Of a DNA stretch of 64,000 bases, positions 45,817 through 57,338 are shown piece by piece (positions within the stretch are counted from its first letter, which is position 1; each line of letters opens with the position of its first letter). The notes below the pieces were generated by a model, which was given only the letters and a program-made list of their open reading frames with translations, was not told the origin of the DNA and did not search any database. This DNA is from Xiphydria camelus (Eukaryota; Arthropoda; Insecta; Hymenoptera; Xiphydriidae). The translations under genes and the position numbers were made by a program. The stretch lies in the NCBI GenBank assembly GCA_963678675.1, contig OY783192.1, positions 14,554,424 through 14,618,423 of the forward strand, in the 5' to 3' direction.

Positions 45817-47063
45817 ATGGGTCGAGATGAATGCGAATGCAGTGCGTGTAAAAAAGAAGTTCACTCAGACGTTGTAAAATGCGTGCCGTGTATGAAAGTT
45901 TTTCATCCGTCATGCATACAAAAACACAAAGTGTGGAACCGAGATAATGAGATAGTGAGCTGCGGAGGAAAAGGAGAACAATTTAGAAGGATCAAGGAGA
46001 AAGAAAAGAGTGTACGAACAACCACAGGAACAATCGTAGAGGAAACAGCAAAAAGGAGCACACCAATGGAAAAAACGGTAAAACAAGACGACGGAGAAGA
46101 GGAGAAGCAATAGAGCTGGAAGAAGACTGTATTGATGGAAGAAAGTATAGAAAAAATTTTGAAAATTGTAAGAGAAAACATAGATAAGAATGTTAGTAGA
46201 GAAGAAATTTAAAAAATAGTTAATGAAGCAGTAAGCGTTGAAGTAAACATCCTAAGACAAGAAATAGAACATATAAAACAGGCAATTATAAGAATGAGTA
46301 CGAAAGGAAACAACGAGGCTGAGAAAGACCGAAAAGTTACTTAGATGTGGCAAAAACAAAGCCAAAAAGACAAGAAAATATCCTGTTAGTAAGGCCTAAA
46401 GAGCAACAGGAGAGTGAAGCCACAAAAAGCACGGTGTTTGAAAAGGTAAAAATTAATACACTGCCGGTTGGAGTATCAAGGGTCACGAAAGACAGTAAGG
46501 GAACGCTCATCATTGGCTGCGACAGCGGCAAAGAGGTGAAACAATTAAAATCATCAGTGGAAAAATCGATTGGAAAGGACTTTGAGACGATAATACCGAA
46601 ACAAAAATTGCCAAATCTCAAACTAGTAGGAATCGATCGAGAAGAGATGGAACTGACCGATCAATCACTAATAGAGACAATCAAGGTACAAAACGACAAC
46701 ACAAAAAAAGAACAACGCAGAAAGCAACGATGGAACGCTCATCATTGAAACGGACCTAGAAACACACAGGAAGTTGATTGACAAGGTGAAGCTGAATTTA
46801 GGATGGCGAAAGTGCAAGGTGTACGACTTCGTAACCGTATTAAGATGTTTTAAATGCTGGGGTTTCAATCACGTTGCGAGGTATTGCAAGAAAGATGAAA
46901 TATGCGAATACTGCGCAGGAGGACACAGAGGTACAGAATGTGAATCGAACACGAAGAGATGCATCAATTGCATGGACAAAATTAAACGATACAAAAACAG
47001 CAACATCGATGACAACCATGACGCGAAAGAAGAAGGACTAACAGCGGAGAATAGCAACAACTA
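45817..47063 (+). pseudogene. ORF1 of CR1-group element: PHD-like finger, coiled coil, CCHC knuckles
   Basis: The start MGRDECECSACKKEVHSDVV leads into a C-x2-C-x10-C-x2-C-x4-H-x2-C finger (CSAC...CVPC...HPSC), as known for PHD fingers in CR1-type ORF1. In the same frame, past in-frame stops near 46111 and 46210, lies a helical segment (EKILKIVRENIDKN, VNILRQEIEHIKQAIIRM). After frameshifts come a globular part (46347-46740, PVGVSRVTKDSKGTLIIGCD) and two zinc knuckles (46848-46960): CFKCWGFNHVARYC (C-x2-C-x4-H-x4-C) and CEYCAGGHRGTEC. The stop is near 47063. The role would be RNA binding and particle formation. Confidence 0.75.
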
Positions 47064-47466
47064 AAGGATAAAAATCACCTTATATTATGTTCAAATGCGA
47101 GAAGCCTAAAGCCGGTCCCAGACAATGCGTGCATTCGGCGAATGCGCGAACATTCGGAGATCGTACTACGCCTTCGCCTACCCTCCCACACGCTACAGTA
47201 TGTAGAAAATGTTCGTGCTTTCGGCAAATGCACGAACGTTCGGGTTCGATACCGCTCTCCAATTTCAGGGGCCTCACGGCGTCTCGTATTACGTACCGTC
47301 TCGTATTACGTACACAAAGGAACATCGTATTTTTCGTCTAGAAATATACGGATATAATTAACATTCCTCTAGGAAAAAAAAGCATATAACCGCAATTCAC
47401 GGAAACCCTTGATTACGAGAGATGTAGATTCTTTCAGTATATATCATAATATAAAATGATCCATAT

Positions 47467-47760
47467 ATGTCGGACTCTATCGCGCTCACTAACCTGGTGC
47501 ACCTAGACACGAAAAACTGCAGGGAAAATCTGTCATTTCCCGTGATCGTCGATCTGGTGCACCTGGTCACGATAAACTGTAGGAAGAACTTCGTAATTAC
47601 CTTGATCGTCTACCCAGTGAAACAACCAAGTAAGAATGACGGAATGATGAACGAAAATTTATTCGTTATTCAAAATTATTTGAATGATAAATGAAAATTT
47701 AATCTTAACTATTAGTCATTGAATTATTAATTTTTCTTATGACGCCCATCCCTGACTCCA
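47467..47760 (+). repeat. Copy of the 34137-34440 dispersed repeat
   Basis: CTGGTGCACCT-G-CACGA-AAACTG occurs twice (47493, 47553), followed by TTGATCGTCTACCCAGTGAA and one unit of the 40-bp repeat, ending at CCATCCCTG near 47747. Compared with 34137-34440 it has fewer 40-bp units. Confidence 0.65.
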
Positions 47761-48744
47761 ATGATATTCTATTTTGTTTACAAATGTACAACAAACTAAG
47801 TTATAAAATATTTATAGAAATACTATTTATAATCAACATTACCGCAATCAGATGACCGGACTGTTGAGAAATGAATAGTTGGATCTTTTAGATTTTTAGA
47901 AATATTAGTGGAGTATCTAAATTTTATGCACAACTCCAATAATTCGAAGCATTTAAAAATTTTAAAATATAGTCTTAAAAATCTTTGTCGATGTATTGCC
48001 ATGATTTATTCGGAGTGGAGAAATTGGAAAAATTATAAAATATTTACCTCTGAGTTCATAGTTTCTCCTGGAGTATTATAGGTTTGAGAAACTTCTGCAT
48101 AGTTTCAAAGGCAAACCAGTTTGGTTTGTAAATGTCTTCTGCCCCAGCACCAGAGAAACCCCCTTCGTTACTCACGTGGGTTTTTGAAACATTAAAGCTC
48201 ACCTGGGGTGTACCCTACACCCCAGTTAAAGATTAACGTTTTCTTAGTGAAAAATTGAAATTTTTTAATACTTTTTTTTTATTTTAAAGCTTGAGATATT
48301 GCCCAATGATCTCAACATTAAAAAAAATTAATTTCGTAATTTTCTAATTGAAAACAAAACTCGAAGTCTCGGTATATGAGGTCTCGGTTTTCAGACGCTC
48401 AGGTCTCCCTGCCGATTTTTATTAAAAAAATAGTATAAATAATAGACTGAGGATAGTTGTCGTCCTCTCGTTTTATTAACAAAGTACCAATTAACAAATT
48501 GGAACAAGTTTTATAGAAAAATATTAAATATTGAATTAATACAGACTGTTAAAAATCACTATTTAACTCTTTGCAGCGTTCTGTCGAAGAGATAAATCGG
48601 TTTTGTCCTGCGCTTTTGGTGCCAAATTCTTTAATGAAATGTTCCCGAAAGGTACTAAAAGTGCAAACCTTGAAAAAAAAAACTCTAGGCGTGGCATGCA
48701 AAAAAAGGAGGCTGGGGTGTAGCCTACACCCCACGTGAGCAACG

Positions 48745-48925
48745 AAGGGTTGACCTTACTTAAAAGCTGACAGAATATCGCCATTAGTGAGTCTTTCTTC
48801 TTTTTTAAATCTGCGGCAGTTACGTTGCTGCTAGAAAATGATGATTCCAACTCCTTCCAGGCATCAGCCACTTTGTTTCTGTTTTTGTGGTCAACATGTT
48901 TGGGATCCCATATCGGTGTAGGCAT
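48745..48925 (-). pseudogene. MADF-domain fragment
   Basis: The minus strand reads IWDPKHVDHKNRNKVADAWK, ELESSFSSSNVTAADLKKKK and DSLMAIFCQLLSK. This is the pattern of a MADF (Myb/SANT-like) DNA-binding domain: W-x2-H-xDY/HKNR, AW-x-I, LKKKW-x-LR-x-F. In place of the usual LKKKWK-LR is LKKKKDSL. PIF/Harbinger elements carry such proteins as a second gene, which fits its place in a TIR-bounded insertion. The frame then runs into the repeat-like CACCCCA/TGGGGTG block and has no further domain. Confidence 0.6.
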
Positions 48926-49574
48926 TTGGGGTGCGCATGGAAGGGCACGGGTTCATAAGTTTTTCTACACCCATTTCAACGCACGAAAGTGTTTGGTTAC
49001 TTCGTCGTCCTTTACTACGCGTCGTTTTACCGACAAGACCGTGGATAGCGACCGAATACCGAATGTTTGGCGCAGTAGAGCTCCCACACACTACGCGAAG
49101 AATCACGAATGGCAAATATTAGCCGACTGCACGCATTGTCTGGGACCGACTTCAGACTTCCTGTGTCACTAACCAAACCCCGAAATAAAATCTTCATTTT
49201 GCGAGTTTTGGCTAGCTTTTCGAGATTTCGTCCCATTGTGCGGCGCCTCAATCCCGCTCTCCAATTTCAGAGGCCTCGCGACGGGGCACCGGTCGCGACG
49301 GCAAGGCGGTGTGCCTTTAAGTCCAAGACGCCTGGACCCCTTCTCAGGTTGCAAATAAATCAACTATGCGTAACTGGGCACACCATGTGGGAGTGGAGGC
49401 GAAGAAGCCCGAAGTTACTTCGTCATCCTTTACTACGCGTCGTTTTACCGACAAGACCGCGAATAGCGGGCGAATGCCGAATGCTTGGCGCAGTAGAGCT
49501 CCCACACACTACGCGAAGGATCACGAATGGCGAATATTCGCCGGACGCACGCATTGTCTGGGACCGGCTTTATA

Positions 49575-50777
49575 GTCCATAAAGATGAATTGGAAATTCA
49601 GGTATTTAAAATGTTAGACCCTCTAATAATAGTATTAACAGAAACAAGGTTGACCGATGAGATTGATGACTCAGAGGTTAATATAACGGGATATAGTGCA
49701 GTAAGATGTGACGGAGAAACACGAACCACGGGTGGAGTTATAATGTATATAAAAGATAAGGTTAAATATAAGGTACTATTTAGGAGAAAAATAATAGGAA
49801 ACTACTGGTGCGTTGCAGTAAGCATAAAAGATAAACAATTTTATACAGGATCATTAGCGGTGGTATACCACTCACCAAGCGCATCTGATGCAGATTTTAT
49901 AGAAGAATTAGTCGAAATAACTGAAGAGTTGAATACTACAGGGGAGTGTACAATACTAGGTGATTTTAATATCGATATGAAAGCAGCTACATTTTATGCA
50001 AGAGAATTAGAAGAAGAAATGTTAGTACAGGGAATGAAACAATATGTAAAAGAAGCGACGAGGGTAACAGAGAAAAGCCAAACGATCATAGACCTAGTCT
50101 TCTCCAATAAAAAACAGAATATAGTAGTAAAACGAACGCCAATAATAACTGACCATACGTGGGTTGTAATGTTAATCAAGATGCAACATAAAAATGACAC
50201 ATAAAGAATTTATAGCAAGAGACAGAAAGAACCTGACGAAAGAAAATTTTAAAGAGGAATGGAGGAATATAAATACAAATATAGAAAACAAAAAACACAT
50301 GACGGTAGATGAAAAAGCAAATGACTTGATAAAAAATATAGTTGGTATACTAGATATAATAGCACCAGTAAAGAAATTTAAAATACCCAGTAAATGGATT
50401 GATAAAAAATGGTATACAGATGAAATCGTAGAAATAACAAAATTAAGAGATATAACATATAAATTAGCAATAGAAACGAATGAGAGTAAAGATTGGGAGC
50501 AATTCAAAAAATACAGGAATCTTGGGGTAGCAATAATAAGAACACAAAAGAAACTATATTACGAAAGAATGATAGACTATAGTAGAAACAATCCCACAGA
50601 AATGTGGAAAACACTTAAAGAAGTAATTAATGGGAAGTCTGATAGAAATATAACATTTGATAACATTAAATTTGAAGGAGATAACGAGGGAGGAGGGATT
50701 ATAGAGGTGGCAAATAAATTAAATAGATACTTTGTAGATAGCATAACAGAAATAGTATTAAGTACACAGGCCTGCGA
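49575..50777 (+). pseudogene. ORF2 endonuclease and linker of CR1-group element
   Basis: 49580-50204 is an AP-like endonuclease: HKDELEIQVFKMLDPLIIVL, LTETRL (catalytic Glu), GGVIMYIKD, CTILGDFNIDMK (GDFN), SQTIIDLVF and IITDHTWVV (terminal Asp-His). A short frame change near 50194 leads to the linker (50194-50777) with KWIDKKWYTDEIVEITKLRD and RNNPTEMWKTLKEVINGK. The reading ends at LSTQAC, where insertion 2 starts; RT resumes after 58411 with the same QAC triplet, so the break falls inside a duplicated target. Confidence 0.85.
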
Positions 50778-50964
50778 AATTAAAGTTTTTGAAAAATACA
50801 AGAGAAGTTTTCGCTGATTTTTATGTTATTTGGTGTGCTGATTTCTAAAATGACCTCCATTTTTTCCCATCACCACAGGGTTTTTTGTAAAATCGATATC
50901 GCTATTTTTGCTGGAATCCTATTTGAAAATTAATTATCTCGAACAATTTTGCGTACTATCTGGC

Positions 50965-51083
50965 AACAGTGGTTTTTATCTATTGAAATATATGTAAAAT
51001 AATCGATTCTTGATGAGGCAAATTAATTTTTCAGCAATCGATTATTTCGTATAGGTTTAAATGGATGAAAACCACTGTTCGAC
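50965..51083. repeat. 119-bp hairpin
   Basis: CAACAGTGGTTTTTATCTAT at the left pairs with ATGGATGAAAACCACTGTTCG at the right, and AATAATCGATT pairs with AATCGATTATT inside. No coding content. MITE-like. Confidence 0.6.
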
Positions 51084-51222
51084 CAGATCGCAGGAGCCGC
51101 CTCTGGTCGAGAGGAAAACTGAACGTTCCCTTGGGTTTAAACTTAAATACATCAACTTATGGTGTAGTTTCTAGAGAAAAATCACCAACATACTATTTTA
51201 ATTTCTTTTTAAACCCTTTGCG

Positions 51223-51310
51223 GTGGAAGGGCGCCTTAGAGGCGCCCGGGTAGTGTCTAGCTTCCGCGCCCGGCGGTTCGATCCGTCACTCAGCGACGCC
51301 GAACTCGATA
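51223..51310 (+). other. GC-rich block with tRNA B-box-like word
   Basis: A GC-rich island contains GGCGGTTCGATCCGTCACTC, which includes a B-box-like GGTTCGATCC. No A box or cloverleaf could be built, so a tRNA gene is not called; a decayed SINE promoter is possible. Confidence 0.2.
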
Positions 51311-51314
51311 TGTT

Positions 51315-54300
51315 TCAACTCCACGTGCGAGAAAACATTAAACATTCTCGCCCGGATTGTTTGAGAATAGCGCTTTTCCTAGAGACAGTTGGAGTAAGTG
51401 ACCGATTCGACGTAAGTTCAGGTGGATCCATGGACTGACTTGTCGTTGATGATGGACCAGGAGGATTCGCGGGCTGATCTGACGTTGACGTTCTCGCAAC
51501 AGCAACAGAATAAACGGAAAAAGCATCAGCATCAAAACCAGAGGTGGAAGATCCATCAGTTGTGCGCTCAGTTGCACGATGTGATTCGATGTCTTGGTAT
51601 ATGATACCTACAGTATCGTGAAGGGTATCTTTTCCTGTTCGAGTTTCGACATACCTGTCAAAGTTATCATACGCTACGCCTGTATTTAACATCGAAGATT
51701 TAACTATCTCCACAGGGCATAGTTCGTCTCGAGCAGTTGACGAAAATGTTAACTCTGTCTCGATTTCTTCAAGAACATGGTAACTAGCACAGTGACCTAG
51801 CCGATTTATCAGATCAATTATTTTCCTACAACTAGTTAAACTTTTCAGAGCTATTCCAAGTGTCAAATGCTTTGATGTTTTTATATGTCCTTTGCTGATA
51901 GCGGTTATAACGTCAAAACTGAACGATGTAGCTTTTCTTTGACAATCATCATTTTTTCGACGTCGCGTGCGTGTACCTCCGATAAGAGTCCGAAAAAAAT
52001 TCTGCAATTCTTCAGGGATAGAACATTCTCCAGCTAAAATATCCTCCATCGTCACGTCTTCAGGCAATTTTTTTTTTTCAAGACGTAAAACCTTTTCCCT
52101 GAGATAAATCGCTGACTTTTGAATCATATCACTTTTCTCCATGTTGCAAAAAGTTCATCATCAATTATTATTTCGGATTTAGGTGCTACAACTTTTCTTT
52201 TTTGTATCGTAATGAACTGAATGTCTTGACTATATATTTCCTCAATTTTTGAATTGACTACATGGAGAGTTGCAAAAGTTGGAGACGTTTTCATATTCTT
52301 TTCGCAGACATTTCGCAGAGTGGTATTATATAGTGTATGTGAAGAAAAGTCAGAAAAACACAACGGCTATTTTTGATTACATTTTCATCAATGTAGGAGG
52401 AAACTTCTCGGAAAGCCTCCCGATGACAATCTCTAATTCCATGCCAAGCTGTAGGCGCACGATCATCCAAAATGGTTTTTACATGGCGATCGTATTCATT
52501 TTTACAAAGTAAATGATATTTTATTTGATTAATATCATAAACTTGACCAATCATCACTTCTAACATTTCTGTGTCTTGCAGAGTATGCGCTTGCGGTATG
52601 ATAATATTTTCAATAGTTTTGACATCCAAAGTGTGTAAAGGTTGTACACGACCTTTACTTTTTCTTTGTTTTTTTTTACAAAAAATACAGTGCTGCAGAT
52701 TCAGCAGTTGTTGGACATTCATCCTAACAGTGGTAAGAATCTCAGGCTCGTCATCAATGACTCCTGTGGACAAACGATTCATTTCATTCGTTTCTTCTAT
52801 TTCAATTAAAATAATACGATGGTGTTAATACAATACCTCGTATCTCCATTTTAAAAAATCAATATATTATATGAGCCGTTTATTTTGAAAGTGGCCTAAG
52901 TCCATTTGTCAATTATTTTCTGGTGCCCGTAGTTACGTGTACAACTTGAAGTTATCTATCAGTAAAGCATTTGAGGTTCAGTATATTCAGAGTAAATACG
53001 ATAATTTTGGACACATAAGTTTTCGGAGTTAGTTCAATAATTAAGTCTTTACCCTCGACGACTTTTTGGGCGAGTGTCTTACAGGTACCATAAAATAAAC
53101 TTATACAGGGTGGTCGAAGTTTAACGTCATTATTTTGATATGTGTGATAGAACAAAAAAAAAGTACTTTCATAAGAAAATGTTTTGTTTAAATGATTACT
53201 GACAAAGATACAGGGTGTCAAAGTTTCAAAAAAAAACTGGTTTCCTCATCATAACTTCTAAACCACTGGACCGATTTCCATGAACTTTCGCACACATACG
53301 AATGTAGTATACCTCTAAGTAATGATTAAAATGATTTTTTAATTTCTCCAGTGGCGTAGATACTGGGGGCCGGTACCCCCTTTCCCTCTCCCAATTTTCG
53401 GCGCTACTGGATATTTTACACAGAAAATTGAATTTTTTGATTCCCTGTTTAATTTAGAAAAAAATCACCCGTGCAAATTTTTGATCTATGGCTTCGTTTT
53501 TGAGATATTTCAATTTATAAGGTTGCAGACAGGCCAAAACTTGTGATTGAACTACCAAGAAGATACGGTATGGGAGGCCAAAACTGTTGAAGTGTTCAAT
53601 ATTTTATCACTGACGAGACATACATCAAATATATGACAAGAAATAAATAAATAAAATAAACAAATAAATTATATTTCTATTTTATTTACTTTTTTCTCGT
53701 ATCTCATGTACGGTTTAGAACAACAAAAGAAGTAGACTTTCATAAGAAAACCTTGTTAATAAGTGTCTTCTAACCGACCTACCGAATTCCGTCTATTGTT
53801 CGACGGAACAGTAAGAAACTTGAATATTTACAAGAAATTAGGTACACACACTCTACCAAATAGATACAACAAGTGAAAAATGTATAAAAAATGTGATAAT
53901 AAAAATGATTGAGGGTCACTTGATCGTCTCATTTTTAGTCCGATTGGCACGAAAGGCTTTCTCGATATTTTTAATTCAGCGCAGCTTTTAAGCTTCGCTT
54001 TAGACGTGTTTACAATCCTATAAATTCAAATAAATATCTCAAAAACGAAGCCATAAATCAAAAATGTGCAAGGCAAATTACAACAGTAAAATTGAAGGAC
54101 ATAATAGACTTACATACCACCGGAGCATCATGACTTCTTCAAATCCCTCACACACACAAAATGTAGATGAGCAGTACATTGTTTTGTAATTTATGTAGTT
54201 AAAAAATGTTCTCAATTGCAGAAATTTTGCTTTTGAAGTGTTGTGAAAATATATAAAATAAATTGAGTATTGTTTTTTTCAATTTGAAGCATTTTAAATT

Positions 54301-55174
54301 ATGTTGAATTGACTTGGGCTCTTGCACATTCTATAACGAATCTGGTTGTTAACTTTGAAAGTGGCTTAACTCCATTCTTGGTAAGAATGGAGGTAAGAAA
54401 ACGCATTCAATTAATAATTGCCATTATTTGTATAGGAACTGTAAATTTAACTCCTTTAGATACACTTAAGCAGTATGATTCATTGGTATCCTATACGTAT
54501 ATTTTTAATTGCACTGGAACACAAACCCTTCAATATATTAATTTAAGTATAAATTAACTTAGGCTACTTTCAAAACTAACGGCTCAATAATGAATCGCTA
54601 GGTTGCGCCACAATGACATTAATTCAATTAACAAGTCCTACTAATTACAAATACAATACCTCCTATCGCCAATAAAATAAGGCTGTGAAGTGTTTCTATA
54701 AAATCATTCTCTCCCATGGAGATACGAGGTATTGTATTGACGCCATCGTATTTTCCTCAGTTTTTTCAGTGGTCTTATCAATGTTAGTACCTGATTGCTC
54801 TTGAGTCGATGGTCCTGCAACATCCGTTACGGTGTCATTGGCTTGCAATCCAGATGCAACTTGGGCACATGACGCTGTTGTTTCTGTGTGTGTGTTGATG
54901 ATGTAGATATTTCACTAGACACTGGCGGCGGGTCGTTCAATAATGAATCATCACTCAGATATTTCGAATTGAGAGACGTAAAATATTTATAACACTTCAC
55001 GTGATAGCCATGCACTTTATCGACTGCGACTGGGATAACTACGTCAGAATATTTTAATTTTAATTTTTCGCGTATTGAAAAGATTTTTCTACATTTCGCA
55101 AGGGATTCTGCCTCAAATAATATTACTTTGGACGTTTTTCTGCAACAAAATATACAAGAAGGCGAAGACGACAT
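51315..55174 (-). pseudogene. HAFSGCDTTS-family gene, N-terminal half, interrupted by a TA-flanked element
   Basis: The minus-strand gene begins MSSSPSCIFCCRKTSKVILF and has a C-x2-C...H-x3-C zinc finger (CIFC, YHVKC). A frameshift sits in the AC-repeat near 54890. The frame then runs to 54751, is interrupted by the element at 52817-54748, and resumes in the same frame at 52814 (ILIEIEETNEMNRLSTGVID). A second finger (HCIFCKKK...IKYHLLC) follows, then frameshifts near 52330 and 52130, then KTSKHLTLGIALKSLTSCRK, LINRLGHCASYHVLEEIETE and AYDNFDRYVETRTGKDTLHD. These match, from memory, the N-terminal half of the same uncharacterised multicopy family as 17794-18433. The C-terminal half is absent downstream. 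Confidence 0.7.
52817..54748. mobile_element. 1.93-kb TA-flanked DNA element
   Basis: Ends read CGATGG-GT-AATACAATAC then CTCGTATCTCC on both sides, with TA at 52815-52816 and 54749-54750. A second inverted pair, GAGCCGTT-TTTTGAAAGT-GCCTAAGT, lies at about 52866-52894 and 54558-54590. Further internal inverted similarity (53475-53525 with 54012-54075) makes most of it one large imperfect palindrome. No transposase was found. The internal words ACAGGGTGGTCGAAGTTTAA and ACAGGGTGTCAAAG near 53104 and 53211 look like ends of other repeats. Removing it with one TA restores the host frame. Confidence 0.8.
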
Positions 55175-55329
55175 TGCTCGATCGCCGCGCGATCGAGTCT
55201 CTGGATGGTTTGCAATGGGTTATACTGAATTGACTCGGTGCAGGACCTTGGAACACGATACGATAGTTGATAATGCATTGAAGACGCGTTTGGCTGCGTC
55301 TTATATCATTGAAACGTAGCGGCATTCCG

Positions 55330-55720
55330 TCGACGGAGGGGATAGCGTCACCGACGTAGAACAAAAGATGATGCTGGGGATTTCCCGAGGTCCGTGTCCA
55401 AAGGGAGAAAATGACGTTGTAAACAATTTCCCGAGCTACGCATTCACGATTAAGAATGCTGGATATTTTTCTCGACCGTGACGATGCGTCAGGCTATCTC
55501 GGACCGTGAATTGACCCCCTAGTACCTGGATAAGCCAGGCATTGGGGATTCCCGATCGACCATCGACTGAATTCGACATTCCTCCCCTTCAGCTGGCTCG
55601 GTATTACACGTTTGCCGAAATATACCGCTTCGTTGAGGCAAGATTAGCTATAGGTTGGCGGGGTATTTTCGATCGTGATATTATCAAACGGTACGAACCG
55701 ATTAAAACATCTGACATCAC
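55330..55720. other. Unassigned sequence
   Basis: No gene or repeat was recognised. The last ~18 bases before the 285-bp repeat (AAAACATCTGACATCACAA, 55702-55720) recur at 56169-56187 and in diverged form near 57406. Confidence 0.4.
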
Positions 55721-55999
55721 AATAGTTATTTTCGTTATGAGGGCGTGAAGCGCCGTTTTTAACGAGTGTGAAGTTTACCGCACGAGCGAAGCGAGTACGG
55801 TAATCACACTCGTTAAAACGGCGTGAAACAACCGCGCGAATACCGAATTCTATTTTTTGTAAAACCGGCCCTAAGTGTCAAATACGAGGTTGACGATTTC
55901 ACGCACTGCGCAACTTTTCACGAATTGATATGTGAAAAATGATTTCACATGCGTCGAGGACGCCCATGAAACCGAGTATTTGACAGTGAGTGACAAAAA
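55721..55999 (+). repeat. ~285-bp double-hairpin repeat, copy C, with Harbinger-end footprint
   Basis: Same repeat as copies A and B, but more diverged, and missing one TTTCACGCACCGCGC unit. Where copies A and B read TTTTTTGTCACTAAGTGTC, this copy reads TTTTTTGTAAAACCGGCC, then CTAAGTGTC. The extra AAAACCGGCCC followed by TAA equals the terminal bases of the Harbinger repeat at 38671-38684. Confidence 0.8.
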
Positions 56000-56106
56000 T
56001 AACATTTAGGTATCTTAAAGCCGCGTATCGACTTTGCGAGGCTGTCTCGCGAGGCCGGTAATTCTTATAGATGTATGTACGCTAAAAACGAATCTGACTA
56101 TCGTCG

Positions 56107-56435
56107 GTCGGTCAAATGCCAAAAGGGCATTCTAAAAAAATTATCATTCATCCGTTTCAAAAATTGTTAAAACATCTGACATCACAAATAAAATGTTGAG
56201 TGTTCTAACATAAGACTGATGTTTGATTGATATATTGAAGATCTTTATCAATATTGAATGAGTGCTAAAATATTCACTCCAGGGAAACTAAATTACTATT
56301 ATTACTAAAAAGATTCCAGAAAATAAACAAAATCATTATCTATATTAGAAGCATTCCTAATACAAAAAATTCTGCGGCAAAGAACACGAAATCGAGGCGC
56401 GCGCACAATGGATGTTTAAACCATTCCGCCAGGTA
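56107..56435 (+). repeat. Direct duplication, copy 1 (of 57339-57672)
   Basis: GGTCAAATGCCAAAAGGG, AAATAAAATGTTGAGTGT, TACTAAAAAGATTCCAGAAA and TTTAAACC-TTCCGCCAGGTA all recur in order at 57339-57672 with roughly 94% identity. The two copies are 1.2 kb apart and flank the C-terminal family relic at 56444-56883. Confidence 0.9.
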
Positions 56436-56443
56436 GTTAATGG

Positions 56444-56883
56444 TTAACTACGCCTGGTAGTAAATTCGGTGGCCGATTCAGGCAATTGATCTCCTTGAAA
56501 CCAGACGAATTCATACTTGCCGTCGTTGATGCACCAGCCATGGTTTTCTGGAGATTTGTCCGTTGGTTGTTGCAAATTTGCATTTAGCCAGATACTGGCA
56601 ATGTACGAGCTCCGCAGTAGTTGCTGTTGCACTTCAGTTGAGCATGGTGGCAAGTTTGATGCGTCGCAATTACGGATGTTTTTTGCAAATGAGTACGTAG
56701 AGTGTCTGCAACTTTATAAGCTTCGTTAAAGAGTACCAAACGAGCTTCATTAACGGTGTCTGCGTTTTTGACACCATACATCCGGCAGATAAATTCTTGC
56801 AAAACAGGAAACACTGCTGAAGTATCAACATCATCTTTGCCTAGGTCTTCAAATGCCTTTTGATAATTATAGAACGCCTTCAA
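56444..56883 (-). pseudogene. HAFSGCDTTS-family gene, C-terminal end
   Basis: The minus strand reads AFEDLGKDDVDTSAVFPVLQ, EFICRMYGVKNADTVNEARL and VLFNEA; after a frameshift near 56650 it continues LPPCS-like MPPCSTEVQQQLLRSSYIAS, IWLNANLQQP and ENHGWCINDGKYEFVWFQGD. From memory this is the conserved C-terminal end of the same multicopy family (LGxxDV, LYG, VN-R-xLF, LPPC, HGW). It lies 5' of (on the minus strand) the N-terminal half at 51315-55174, so the two are pieces of different copies or a rearranged tandem. Confidence 0.65.
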
Positions 56884-57069
56884 TAACTGATATGATTTAT
56901 TTTTTCCTTTACGGGAAGGGTTGTAATCACACCCTGTAAGGGCGTGAAAGCCAGGCAGAGCTCTTGAGAATGTTGAGAAGGTTGAGCTCTTGAGAATGTG
57001 AACAGTGACATCAGAATCAGGTATGCAGATTTAACAGTAAATATAAACAAAAAATATTACATTTTTCTA

Positions 57070-57175
57070 ATCAATTTGTTTAAATTTATAGACGTAGGCT
57101 CCCGAGCATCTAGTGATCTGGATTCTGTTGACGAAGGTGACGATTCTGACTGGCCGGACACAGAAGATGATTAGA
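57070..57175 (+). other. Possible acidic terminal exon
   Basis: After an acceptor-like TTTAAATTTATAG (ending about 57089) a short frame reads SRASSDLDSVDEGDDSDWPD then TEDD and a stop. A donor-like ATCAGGTATGC lies upstream near 57022. The upstream frame is only a few codons long. The acidic tail looks protein-like, but the exon is unproven. Confidence 0.2.
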
Positions 57176-57338
57176 TGATCGAACAACTGACGGTATTAAA
57201 ATTGTCTTTATACGAAGTACCTACCATATATTTGTAAGTCGATAACTACTCTAAGAAATTAGTTCGCTTAAAAAAAATTTCTGTTAAAAATATTCTTCCA
57301 CTTCACGCACCTCGTTATATTTGTATAAAGCACTATAT

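Larger units (their letters stand above)
47106..49572. mobile_element. Insertion 1: ~2.5-kb element with AAGCCGGTCCCAGACAATGC ends
   Basis: The left end (AAAGCCGGTCCCAGACAATGC, from 47106) is repeated inverted at the right end (GCATTGTCTGGGACCGGCTTT, to 49572). An internal direct copy of the right-end block lies at 48990-49160 (GGCGCAGTAGAGCTCCCACA, CATTGTCTGGGACCGAC). It interrupts the start of ORF2 of the CR1-group element. The interior holds a MADF-type fragment on the minus strand, which together with the short TIRs suggests a PIF/Harbinger-type element; target duplication was not resolved. Confidence 0.65.

Noticed and set aside
51223..51310. tRNA gene or SINE suggested by GGTTCGATCC
   Set aside because: Only a B-box-like word; no A box and no cloverleaf could be assembled.
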